NCBI RefSeq assembly: GCF_018687675.1
Contig: NZ_CP061302.1
Span: forward strand, 1,945,229 to 2,009,228
Reading direction: 5' to 3'
From: Polynucleobacter sp. MG-Unter2-18
Lineage (GTDB): Bacteria > Pseudomonadota > Gammaproteobacteria > Burkholderiales > Burkholderiaceae
DNA: 64,000 nucleotides
The translations under genes were made by a program, and so were the position numbers. The notes under the pieces were generated by a model, which made no database searches, was not told where the DNA came from, and was given only the letters and a program-made list of their open reading frames with translations. How positions within the stretch are numbered: the first letter of the stretch is position 1; each line of letters starts with the position of its first letter. Shown here piece by piece: positions 23,892 to 30,895 of the stretch.

Positions 23892-25171
23892 GATTGGTCT
23901 CCTGTTGTAGTTACTTGGGAAGGTGAAACTGTTACTTCATGGTGCTGATCAGCATCTTGAATAAATTGGGTAATCATTGGGGCAATCGTGCGACGAAACA
24001 CTGCGCCATTAAAGGTTCCGTAATGCCCTACTCCTTGAATCAACTCGTAGCGTTTGTGTTTTTCAGGTAGGTTTGGCGTGATATCAAATGCCGCTTTCGT
24101 TTGACCAACACCACAAATATCATCCTCTTCACCTTCTATGACCATCAAATAGCTTTTGCGAATATGTTTAGTATCTACCTGATGCCAACGGCTCATCATC
24201 TTTCCTTGTGGTAAGGAATGTTCTTGAAAGACTTCTTTGATGGTTTGAAGATAAAACTCTTCGGTTAAATCCATCACTGAAAGATATTCATCATAAAAAG
24301 CTTTGCGCCGATGGGCTTCTTCTTCATTTCCCCGAACCAATGCCTCGTGCATGGCATCAATTGAGATGGCATGACGATCAGAATTCATAGCCATAAAACT
24401 GTTTAGCTGTAAAAAACCTGGATAAACCCTTCTGCCCATGCCTAAAAATGGTGGTGGCACAGGTTGAATCAAATTTTTCTCAAACCACTCTAGATCGTGA
24501 GATTTTGCAAACTCATTAACCTTGGTTGGATTTACTCGAGTATCAATCGGTCCAGCGATCAGCGTTAATGAGCATGGCTGACATCGATCACCCCAATCTG
24601 ACATGATGGCAGTAGTTGCAAGGGCGGCTACGGTAGGCTGACACACTGCCAACACATGGGTCTTAGGGCCTAAGAAATGCAAGAAATCAATTAAGTAGTC
24701 TATGAAATCATTAAGATTAAAGCGATCTTGATTGGTGGGAATGTTCTTGCAATCTAACCAATCAGTAATGTAAACATCATGCTCCGGTAGCATTGCCTCA
24801 ACGGTACCTCGCAAAAGGGTGGCAAAGTGCCCCGAATAGGGAGCAACAATGAGTAGTTTTGGTTGATGTAATTTTGTGGCTACTTTTTTGAAATGCACTA
24901 ATTGGCAATAAGTTCGCTTGAGAACTATTTCATCTTGAATCTCAACTGCCCCTCCATTAACCTCAGTCTCATGAATACCCCACTCCGGCTTGAGATGAGC
25001 GCCTGACAATTGCTCTATGACATCTAGCCAAGCAAGATTAGATTTATGGAGTTCCGTATTAATAAATGGGTTGGCCGCACTATTTAAAGTAGCCCGCACA
25101 ATCCTGAGAGATTGACGCATTGGTCGAATACTGGAAGCAATTGTGTTTTGCAAAAGGTATAGCATGCCCAT
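23888..25171 (-). CDS. phaZ: Intracellular polyhydroxybutyrate depolymerase
   Basis: A 427-residue PhaZ-type hydrolase that mobilises stored PHB. Catalytic Cys in the lipase-box-like VLAVCQP, Asp in IEGEEDDICGVGQT and His in GVGHYGTFNG. The N-terminal LIVAPYSGHFATLLRGTVE and DWLDCKNIP are conserved in this family. It overlaps the start of the interrupted phasin by four bases. A palindrome module lies 70 bases upstream. No tRNA tail at its 3' end. Confidence 0.9.
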   Translation of the reverse strand: MGMLYLLQNTIASSIRPMRQSLRIVRATLNSAANPFINTELHKSNLAWLDVIEQLSGAHLKPEWGIHETEVNGGAVEIQDEIVLKRTYCQLVHFKKVATKLHQPKLLIVAPYSGHFATLLRGTVEAMLPEHDVYITDWLDCKNIPTNQDRFNLNDFIDYLIDFLHFLGPKTHVLAVCQPTVAALATTAIMSDWGDRCQPCSLTLIAGPIDTRVNPTKVNEFAKSHDLEWFEKNLIQPVPPPFLGMGRRVYPGFLQLNSFMAMNSDRHAISIDAMHEALVRGNEEEAHRRKAFYDEYLSVMDLTEEFYLQTIKEVFQEHSLPQGKMMSRWHQVDTKHIRKSYLMVIEGEEDDICGVGQTKAAFDITPNLPEKHKRYELIQGVGHYGTFNGAVFRRTIAPMITQFIQDADQHHEVTVSPSQVTTTGDQS

Positions 25172-25241
25172 CCCTTAGCTAAGAGTTTGAACCCTGATAG
25201 TTATCCTTAGATATGACAACTTGATTACAAGCTGTTTAATC

Positions 25242-25296
25242 TCGTTTTAAACGACATTACGAGCAGTGATGGTAAATAAGCGTCGCTTAAATCGAC
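25242..25296. repeat. Palindrome module, variant with inner inverted repeat
   Basis: TCGTTTTAAACGACA (25242-25256) and, in place of the usual middle, GTCGCTTAAATCGAC (25282-25296). This is followed by ACGCAGGGATGA and a decayed second palindrome (AGAGGTCC). It lies upstream of phaZ and downstream of 25345. Confidence 0.7.
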
Positions 25297-25344
25297 GGTT
25301 AACCAACGCAGGGATGACCATCATCTGATTCACCTATAGAGGTC

Positions 25345-25554
25345 CTACTCATGTGACCATTCATAGTCTATATCGATAATCTCTAAAACATAGCCATATT
25401 TGTTTAGACAATGCTGATTCCAGGCAATCACGAAGTCTTTGGTATTGACATCACAATGGTAACGATTTAACAAATGAATCAAGCCATGGTCCTTCATTTC
25501 TATTTGTCCGTTAGTGGTCTTTACGATCACTGCTTTGGCATGCTTAAAGCTCAT
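25345..25554 (-). CDS. Small hypothetical protein
   Basis: A 69-residue protein: MSFKHAKAVIVKTTNGQIEM, then HLLNRYHCDVNTKDFVIAW and an acidic end (IIDIDYEWSHE). No domain recognised and no signal peptide. A GAGG-type site precedes ATG 25554. It is followed 33 bases upstream by the CDGSH gene in the same direction, so they are probably cotranscribed. Confidence 0.5.
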   Translation of the reverse strand: MSFKHAKAVIVKTTNGQIEMKDHGLIHLLNRYHCDVNTKDFVIAWNQHCLNKYGYVLEIIDIDYEWSHE

Positions 25555-25586
25555 CCTGACCTCCGATAGATTTAGATTGTCAATAC

Positions 25587-25823
25587 CTAGAGGGAGAAGT
25601 GGGTGCCATCACATAGCGGCGCATTAGCTGATTGCTTGCATCCACAGAAATAGACAGTCATGGTCTCTGTGGCAATAAATTCCAACGGCGTCATATCCGT
25701 TCTTTGGTGTGATGCATCACAAAAGGGTTGGTTCTCACTCAGTCCACAAGTACACCAATAGTAAATCTGATCTTTGATGACTTCTACGGGATATGGCTCG
25801 TTCTTGGCAGTTTTTATTTCCAT
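25587..25823 (-). CDS. Double CDGSH-type iron-sulfur protein
   Basis: Two CDGSH cluster-binding motifs in 78 residues: CTCGLSENQPFCDASH and CGCKQSANAPLCDGTH. Each has the C-x-C-x9-C-x3-H-like pattern that holds a 2Fe-2S cluster with three Cys and one His. Bacterial double-CDGSH proteins are small soluble electron or cluster carriers. There is a GGAGGAATT ribosome site before the ATG. It fits the stress/redox flavour of the island cargo. Confidence 0.85.
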   Translation of the reverse strand: MEIKTAKNEPYPVEVIKDQIYYWCTCGLSENQPFCDASHQRTDMTPLEFIATETMTVYFCGCKQSANAPLCDGTHFSL

Positions 25824-26126
25824 AGCAATTCCTCCAGCATTTAACTCACCTAGATTTAATTTAATCTCTATTCACCCCTTTAGCAATTGTTAACAATAAA
25901 TTCATTTAAAAAGTAAGTAATTACTCATTACATTAAATTTTGGATGCAATGCAATAGATTTTCACCAGATAAAAAATTTAAAAATTTATTAGACAGCCCC
26001 TTCATTTTGGAGCAGACTAAATTTCTGCTGATGAGTTGTTTGGGCACCCCATGGTCCTGTCTCGATACAGCGTGACCCAAGCAATTTATTGGCAACCAAT
26101 TTTGATTTTGTCGAAAGGAGTAAGCT
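25824..26126. other. 303-base intergenic region with three hairpins before the 26127 gene
   Basis: AGCAGA (26011-26016) pairs with TCTGCT (26024-26029). TTGGGCAC (26040-26047) pairs with GTG-CCCAA (26072-26080, one bulged A) and encloses CTGT/ACAG (26057-26070). ATTGG (26088-26092) pairs with CCAAT (26096-26100) and is followed by TTTTGATTTTG. The left 180 bases are AT-rich with no clear signal. This could be a structured 5' leader or a small RNA. Confidence 0.35.
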
Positions 26127-26300
26127 ATGAACCATCAACAACTAGAGATCGAAGAAGATAGTCTTCCGGACAAATACTTTGAACTGCAAAGCAATGAATT
26201 GGTGCAAGAGCGATTAATCTGGCAACACTTAACCAAACGAAAAATTAATGAAATGAATCATATTCCAGATGAAGACTATGCAGACTGGGGTGATGATTAA
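26127..26300 (+). CDS. Small acidic hypothetical protein (57 residues)
   Basis: MNHQQLEIEEDSLPDKYFEL continues through IWQHLTKRKINEMNHIP to DYADWGDD. A strong AAAGGAG lies upstream. The stop overlaps the candidate start of the next gene (ATGATTAA), indicating translational coupling. No family recognised. Confidence 0.55.
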   Translation: MNHQQLEIEEDSLPDKYFELQSNELVQERLIWQHLTKRKINEMNHIPDEDYADWGDD

Positions 26301-26526
26301 TTCGTTTGATATGAAGCTATTGGTCTATCGTTATCGGTATGGGAGTGATCAAGCGGCTAACCACGCTCATATGCCCCCTTACTATGCAACTTTAGAATAT
26401 ATCGAGCATTTAATAGGTGCTAACGCTATTAAAGATCAAAGTATAGAAGTCGATGAGTCAGACTTAGATAGCCTAGGTCGAATCGCCATTGACGAAAAAG
26501 TTAATAGCCGACCGTGCGCAGATTAA
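26293..26526 (+). CDS. Small hypothetical protein, paralogue of 23267-23461
   Basis: Shares MKL-V-RY, H-H-PPYYA, EYIEHL-GA and VDE-DLD-GRIA with the 23.3-kb product, so these are two members of one uncharacterised family within 3 kb. The start at 26293 overlaps the previous stop; the alignment with the paralogue would favour Met at 26311. No signal peptide. Confidence 0.55.
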   Translation: MINSFDMKLLVYRYRYGSDQAANHAHMPPYYATLEYIEHLIGANAIKDQSIEVDESDLDSLGRIAIDEKVNSRPCAD

Positions 26527-26566
26527 TGCGGCTAAAAATCCAGCTTAAGCGGCAAAAAGTACCAGT

Positions 26567-26638
26567 CTAATTTGCCTGTATCGCTAGAGCAAAACAGCAC
26601 AGTATTAAAAATAGCCATAAAGAATCGGTATTTGACAT
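26567..26638 (-). CDS. Possible 23-residue membrane peptide
   Basis: MSNTDSLWLFLILCCFALAI followed by QAN. A single hydrophobic helix with an AGAGGAG site seven bases before ATG 26638. Short enough to be chance, but the ribosome site is good. Confidence 0.3.
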   Translation of the reverse strand: MSNTDSLWLFLILCCFALAIQAN

Positions 26639-26715
26639 AAGCGCTCCTCTAAAGGATTGACTCATTTATTACTATGCATAATCTGTGCCATTTTGAATCC
26701 TAAAACTTGCCACTG

Positions 26716-26991
26716 TTACAGACCATTTTTATCCCGATAGTCTTTGACCATTTTGTTGGTGACATTAGAGGGATAGCAAAGAAGAGCGAGCCTGCCGGTT
26801 TTTGAGTAAGCGCTATTGAGGCCGCACTGACCACCGCTGGGCGATATACTATAGGGGCATGGGCAGGACTTTCCATACTCTTGGATCGACTGTTGGATCA
26901 AGCTCGTTTTAATTTCCTTATCTGAGATCCTGTCATCGGCCATGGACCATGTTGCGCCCAATATAAAGGTCATGAATATCAGAAATTTCAT
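26716..26991 (-). CDS. Small secreted Cys-rich protein
   Basis: From ATG 26991 (AGGAGGATCCT upstream) a signal peptide MKFLIFMTFILGATWSMA is followed by a ~70-residue mature protein with GKSCPCPYSISPSGGQCGLN and RLALLCYPSNVT. Four Cys suggest disulfides. Similar short exported proteins with the CPCPY...CG-SAYS...LCY pattern occur in many proteobacteria, function unknown. The longer frame to 27117 is not needed. A palindrome module lies upstream. Confidence 0.65.
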   Translation of the reverse strand: MKFLIFMTFILGATWSMADDRISDKEIKTSLIQQSIQEYGKSCPCPYSISPSGGQCGLNSAYSKTGRLALLCYPSNVTNKMVKDYRDKNGL

Positions 26992-27048
26992 AGGATCCTC
27001 CTGAGTTTTTACTCTACTATGAATTAACCTATCCAAGCATTTAAATTG

Positions 27049-27151
27049 GTCGTTTAAAACGACACGCCAAGCACTGACCCTAGGTAAGCGTCGCTTAAAT
27101 GGACGCAGGACCAGCACAAAGATCTTTAATTGATCCGTCCTTTTAAGGGAC
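27049..27151. repeat. Palindrome module, three-palindrome variant
   Basis: GTCGTTTAAAACGAC (27049-27063), GCGTC/GACGC around GCTTAAATG (27088-27106) and GTCCTTTTAAGGGAC (27137-27151). The centre-rich TTAA layout is kept in all three. It fills the space between the 26716 and 27184 genes. Confidence 0.75.
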
Positions 27152-27183
27152 AGTTCTTGAAATATTTAATTCATTGGAAGTGA

Positions 27184-27612
27184 TTATCTAGCCAACTTTT
27201 TAGTAAGCCCAAAGTTGATTACATCCGAACTGTTGATTTGAGCCTCATCTAAACCCTCACAAGACAACAATCCATTAACTCTAGCATCCGGATGAATATC
27301 TAAAGTTTTATAGCGAATATTTCCCTCAATGATCGCTGTGGGATAAACCGTCATTTTTTCAGTAACAGTGATTGATCCTTTTACTGTTCCAGCAACAATT
27401 AAATTGCTGTAGTTCAGGTCACCCGTTAATACTCCAATCTTATCAATATAAAGCGTAGCATGACTATCAGCCGCCTCAGTAATATCGCCAATAAGGTGCC
27501 CAGCTAAACAAACGTTACCATTACCCTCAAGACTGCCATGGACAGTAGAGCCCGCACCGATCTCATTGGTAAAGGTAAGATGATGATTGGTTGATTTATA
27601 AGATTCAAACAT
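27184..27612 (-). CDS. Bactofilin family protein A
   Basis: A right-handed beta-helix polymer-forming protein: STVHGSLEGNGNVCLAGHLIGDI, LTGDLNYSNLIVAGTVKGSI and a hydrophobic strand every ~18 residues, as in bactofilins (DUF583). Bactofilins form nucleotide-independent filaments at the membrane and influence shape or localisation. ATG 27612 has a GGAGAC site; the longer frame to 27648 is unlikely. A second bactofilin is encoded divergently 450 bases away. Confidence 0.82.
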   Translation of the reverse strand: MFESYKSTNHHLTFTNEIGAGSTVHGSLEGNGNVCLAGHLIGDITEAADSHATLYIDKIGVLTGDLNYSNLIVAGTVKGSITVTEKMTVYPTAIIEGNIRYKTLDIHPDARVNGLLSCEGLDEAQINSSDVINFGLTKKLAR

Positions 27613-27723
27613 CTTTGTCTCCTGCTTACGATCACAATCTAAATGCAACTATATGCCTGATTGAAGACTATTTAGATATTGGGGGCTTGTTTTGGTGCAG
27701 AAAATAGTAAAGTAAGCGAACAC

Positions 27724-27984
27724 TTAGCTTGGTAAGGTCTTTGTTTCTAGATAGTCAGACTCTTCTAAATTTAAATACTTCCCAACTCTTTTGGCCGCGT
27801 GTATCTTAATTACCATTGTGTAAAAGGTAAAAAAAGTGTCTGACTCTTCTAACTCTTTGATATGCCACTTTCTAAGACAGACAACCTCTGCAAGTTCTTC
27901 ATGGCTCAAACCCCGCCCCTCTCGGGCAGTTCTTAACACCCCTCCTATGATGCGTTGATCTATCTTCAGTTTTTTCTTTAGCAT
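27724..27984 (-). CDS. RodZ-like helix-turn-helix protein
   Basis: An 86-residue protein made of one Xre-type HTH: IGGVLRTAREGRGLSHEELA, VVCLRKWHIKELEESD, similar to the N-terminal cytoplasmic domain of RodZ (HTH_25). It lacks RodZ's membrane helix and beta domain. It lies between two bactofilins and could regulate them or bind them. The stop is 110 bases from bactofilin A. Confidence 0.65.
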   Translation of the reverse strand: MLKKKLKIDQRIIGGVLRTAREGRGLSHEELAEVVCLRKWHIKELEESDTFFTFYTMVIKIHAAKRVGKYLNLEESDYLETKTLPS

Positions 27985-28059
27985 TATTTATTACTAAGGC
28001 TGTAATTTATATATGTTATGTTGAATTTGTGAATCATTTATTACCTAGGAACAAATTTA

Positions 28060-28479
28060 GTGTTTTTTAAAGACCCCTCCCCCACTCAACCAACAGAGAC
28101 AGAAAATAAGCTGTTACAAAACATACCTATGGCTACATTACCAATCACTCAAAATCAAGCCTCCTTTAACAGCAATGACCTAGTCGTTGGGGAGGGCGTG
28201 GTTCTAAACGGAACCCTGGAAGTTCCCAAAACAGCTTTGGTCTCAGGAGTCATTAATGGGGATTTGAAAGTTCGATCATTAATTGTCGGAAGCACAGGCA
28301 AAATTGAGGGCAAGGTCGATTGTCAGATAGCGGATATAGCTGGGCATGTAAAGGATGATCTTCTCGTTCATGAATTGCTCGTTGTTAGAGCAAGCTCGAC
28401 CATTTCTGGCAATATCTTTTATAAAGATATTGACATTGAAAGAGGCGCCAAAATTACTGGTCAACTATCTATGTTGTAA
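28060..28479 (+). CDS. Bactofilin family protein B
   Basis: A 139-residue bactofilin: VVGEGVVLNGTLEVPKTALV, VINGDLKVRSLIVGSTGKI, then repeating beta-helix turns to GAKITGQLSML. The start is GTG 28060 with AGGA upstream. Divergent from the HTH gene across 75 bases, which must carry both promoters. It is followed by a palindrome module. Confidence 0.78.
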   Translation: MFFKDPSPTQPTETENKLLQNIPMATLPITQNQASFNSNDLVVGEGVVLNGTLEVPKTALVSGVINGDLKVRSLIVGSTGKIEGKVDCQIADIAGHVKDDLLVHELLVVRASSTISGNIFYKDIDIERGAKITGQLSML

Positions 28480-28483
28480 GTTT

Positions 28484-28597
28484 TGTCGTTTTAAACGACA
28501 TTACAATCATCGACCCTGGATGAGCGTCGATTTAAGCGACACTTGACCGCTACAGGGATGAGAGATCCCTGTCACGCAATTGTCCTTTTAAAGGACA
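28484..28597. repeat. Palindrome module, complete three-palindrome copy
   Basis: TGTCGTTTTAAACGACA (28484-28500), GTCGATTTAAGCGAC (28526-28540), an added hairpin CAGGGAT/ATCCCTG (28553-28571) and TGTCCTTTTAAAGGACA (28581-28597). It lies between bactofilin B and the 28694 gene. Confidence 0.85.
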
Positions 28598-28693
28598 ACG
28601 CTTTCAGCAACATCTTCCCAAATCGTCACTTCATTGCCATATTAAAGATGTAACTTGTGTTTGTAGCATCCATTCAATAGTTAAGGGGGCAAT

Positions 28694-29140
28694 ATGAATC
28701 TCAAAGATCTACATACAACCGCTACAAATGTAACTTCCCTAACTGGACACTATGCTGTTTTGCAAGAAATTTTTAGTGAATTTCATTCCCATCTTGAAAC
28801 TCAATTAGAGACCGAGCAGTATCAAGATTGGAATATTGAAGTTTCTGACTTAACCGAGCTAAATGAATTTATTATCTTGATAGCCGGGCAAGAAATCATC
28901 TTTAGTTTTGACATAGAGTCTGATGATGCAGGATCCTACTTGGGGTTGGTAACAGCTTTTGTAACAGATGATTATTTTGATGATCTTCCAAAAGTAATAG
29001 CGTCATTTACATTTGATGGAAGTGGTATTGCTAAGGATCTAACTGGTCTTGAAGATCCTGCAAATCTTAAAGTAGCCGAGCATTGCCTCAACATAGCCTT
29101 ACAAATCTGTCTTGGTGCTTTTGATGAAATTGAGGAGTAG
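28694..29140 (+). CDS. Hypothetical acidic protein
   Basis: A 148-residue soluble, acidic protein (NIEVSDLTELNEFIILIAGQ, DDAGSYLGLVTAFVTDDYFD) with an alternating beta pattern and a C-terminal helix (AEHCLNIALQICLGAFDEIE). No family recognised. AAGGGGG precedes ATG 28694. Its stop codon is the first base group of the 160-bp repeat shared with 36.1 kb. Confidence 0.5.
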   Translation: MNLKDLHTTATNVTSLTGHYAVLQEIFSEFHSHLETQLETEQYQDWNIEVSDLTELNEFIILIAGQEIIFSFDIESDDAGSYLGLVTAFVTDDYFDDLPKVIASFTFDGSGIAKDLTGLEDPANLKVAEHCLNIALQICLGAFDEIEE

Positions 29141-29300
29141 TCCGAGCAGTCAATCAGGATTTGGCATCCTGAACCTAGATTTAGAGCTCTCAGAAAGATA
29201 GCCACGCTGGGCTATGGTGGTGTCACCGTCCGCTACTTTGGTGCCACTATAGATTCTTGGTGGCCCGGGGCGGAATCGAACCAGGGTCGAGGATGTCTTA
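29139..29300 (-). repeat. 160-bp repeat copy A ending in tRNA-Phe tail repeat 9
   Basis: Starts TAGTCCGAGCAGTCAATCAG, contains the perfect hairpin CAGGAT-TTGGC-ATCCTG, a decayed terminator (TAGCCACGCTGGGCTA) and finishes with the tRNA tail TGGTGGCCCGGGGCGGAATC from 29258. The same block is present at 36073-36237. The lipoprotein gene 29303 stops three bases beyond the tail. Confidence 0.8.
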
Positions 29301-29302
29301 CT

Positions 29303-29626
29303 CTATTTACAGTTTTTCTTGTCCATCAAGTCGGTTAGCCTTACCATTCTTGTATCAGCAGCCGCTATAGCTTCATTGGCATTGCTATAGGTAGCAATGA
29401 TGCCTGGGAGCCAAAAAAGTGCGGCCAACGTATTTGTGCCAGTAACACCTTTTACATCCTCTGCGTCTTTTTTAGCTTTCTCGGCCTGCTTAAATTCATC
29501 CTTTAAAGATTCACAGGACAAATCTCGATCTGAAAGCTTTGTAGCATCAATCACTTTAGGTGTGGAGCAAGCACTTATGAGAGCCAGCATAAAAGCAATC
29601 AATGTAATGCGGCCAGCAGTATTCAT
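29303..29626 (-). CDS. Putative lipoprotein
   Basis: From ATG 29626 (GGAGAATTAC upstream) the signal peptide ends in the lipobox LISACS. The mature part has a charged helix (CESLKDEFKQAEKAKKDAED) and a short hydrophobic segment (TLAALFWLPGIIATY) that could be a membrane-embedded hairpin. No family recognised. Single-gene cassette. Confidence 0.6.
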   Translation of the reverse strand: MNTAGRITLIAFMLALISACSTPKVIDATKLSDRDLSCESLKDEFKQAEKAKKDAEDVKGVTGTNTLAALFWLPGIIATYSNANEAIAAADTRMVRLTDLMDKKNCK

Positions 29627-29712
29627 GTAATTCTCCAATGTAAATTTCAGACTAAGCCGCATCACAACTTAAGTTAATGAGTGATTACCCTCGAATGGCC
29701 AAGCCCTAAAAG

Positions 29713-29792
29713 AAAATAGCCCAACAAGTGGGCTATTGTGATTCTTGGTGGCCCGGGGCGGAATCGAACCAGGGCCTAGGATGTCTAAATCC
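29713..29792 (-). repeat. tRNA-Phe tail repeat 10
   Basis: Second-type terminator (ATAGCCCA with TGGGCTAT), then TGGTGGCCCGGGGCGGAATC, GAACC, AGGGCC and TAGGATGTCTAAATCC. The minus-strand GGCCC can pair perfectly with the acceptor GGGCC. It is 20 bases from the stop of the DUF4410-like gene. Confidence 0.85.
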
Positions 29793-29811
29793 TTAACCCA
29801 CCAATAATGAT

Positions 29812-30360
29812 TTATTTTTTTACAACAGCCTCGTTTTTAAGTTCTTTACGGATATCGTCCGCAAATGTTTCGTATATCCAGCTTAAAACATTGGTTGTGC
29901 CGACTGTATAACTTTCATAATGGTCCGTGGAAATTTGGAAGGCGTCCAAGGTTTTTCCTGACACATCTTTTACAGTAACATTGCCCATTACATAATCTGC
30001 ACCCGACATGAAGCCTAAAAACATCCTATTAGCTATTGATCTTACGCGTATGTTAGTCACTTCAACATAAAGAGTAGGTTTTTTAGGGTCTGTATTATCG
30101 GAAATTAATTTTGCGGCAGATAATGTTTTTTGAATCTGAAGTTTAAGATCTCTGTCGCTGAAGGCCGTGTTATCTGAAAGCTTTTTTCTAGCCTCTTCAG
30201 AATACGTAACAACAATATTGCCAAGGGGATTACTTGGGGTAATTATGGTCTGGGCTGGCCTACTTTGACCATCTTGGCGACTCACTGTTGAAGAGCACCC
30301 GTTGATCACAAGTATCGCTGTGAAGCAAAGGCAAATTAACTTTAAAGAATTTTTTATCAT
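29812..30360 (-). CDS. DUF4410-like lipoprotein
   Basis: Lipobox VINGCSS, then a domain resembling DUF4410: IVVTYSEEARKKLSDN, LYVEVTNIRVRSIANRM, GNVTVKDVSGKTLDAFQI and a C-terminal helix (FADDIRKELKNE). The family is a periplasmic alpha/beta domain of unknown function. Single-gene cassette with a tail at the 3' end. Confidence 0.65.
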   Translation of the reverse strand: MIKNSLKLICLCFTAILVINGCSSTVSRQDGQSRPAQTIITPSNPLGNIVVTYSEEARKKLSDNTAFSDRDLKLQIQKTLSAAKLISDNTDPKKPTLYVEVTNIRVRSIANRMFLGFMSGADYVMGNVTVKDVSGKTLDAFQISTDHYESYTVGTTNVLSWIYETFADDIRKELKNEAVVKK

Positions 30361-30755
30361 GATGTTCGCTTATTTAAAATAAAAAATAATTTAGCATATT
30401 TTGAATATTTGGTTTCGGCACAAAGTTGAGGAATAGATCTATTCGACTTAATTTCCTCAAGTAACGCACCAAATGTGTGCCATACAATTCCTGTTATAGA
30501 GCCGCTTTTATAAAGGGCAGCTTATGATGAGGATATATGGTCCATTGGATTCATACGATCTCTTTCATCTGGCTTTGCTGGGTTTTAGATTAACTGCCAA
30601 ATTTTTTTTTAACATACTATTTTGAAATTTATATGTATTGTTACTTGTCCCGTAGCAAATTATTCAAATGGGGCGTTTTTAGGGGGATATTTTTGATGAT
30701 GACTTCAGAGCAACGCCATCCAACCAAAGGAGTCTCATCTGCCAAGCCCGAAAAG
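30361..30755. other. Gene-free stretch with a diverged copy of the 39.0-kb promoter region
   Basis: Bases 30612-30696 resemble 39003-39086 (ACTATT-TGAAATTT-ATGTATT-TTACTT, then AAATTATTCAA), which lies upstream of a lipoprotein gene at 39151. No open frame follows here. The rest is AT-rich with no recognisable gene, probably the decayed front of a former cassette. Confidence 0.45.
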
Positions 30756-30833
30756 AAAATAGCCCAGCAAGTGGGCTATTGACATTCTTGGTGGCCCGGG
30801 GCGGAATCGAACCAGGGCCGAGGATGCCTAATC
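30756..30833 (-). repeat. tRNA-Phe tail repeat 11
   Basis: Second-type terminator, then TGGTGGCCCGGGGCGGAATC, GAACC, AGGGCC and GAGGATGCCTAATCC (GGAT/ATCC hairpin intact). It lies 63 bases past the stop of the four-gene operon and should terminate it. Confidence 0.85.
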
Positions 30834-30895
30834 CACCGCCACTACAAAATCAATTTCTACTGGGGCATTCCTTCCGCCTAAACTGTCGACTCTAC

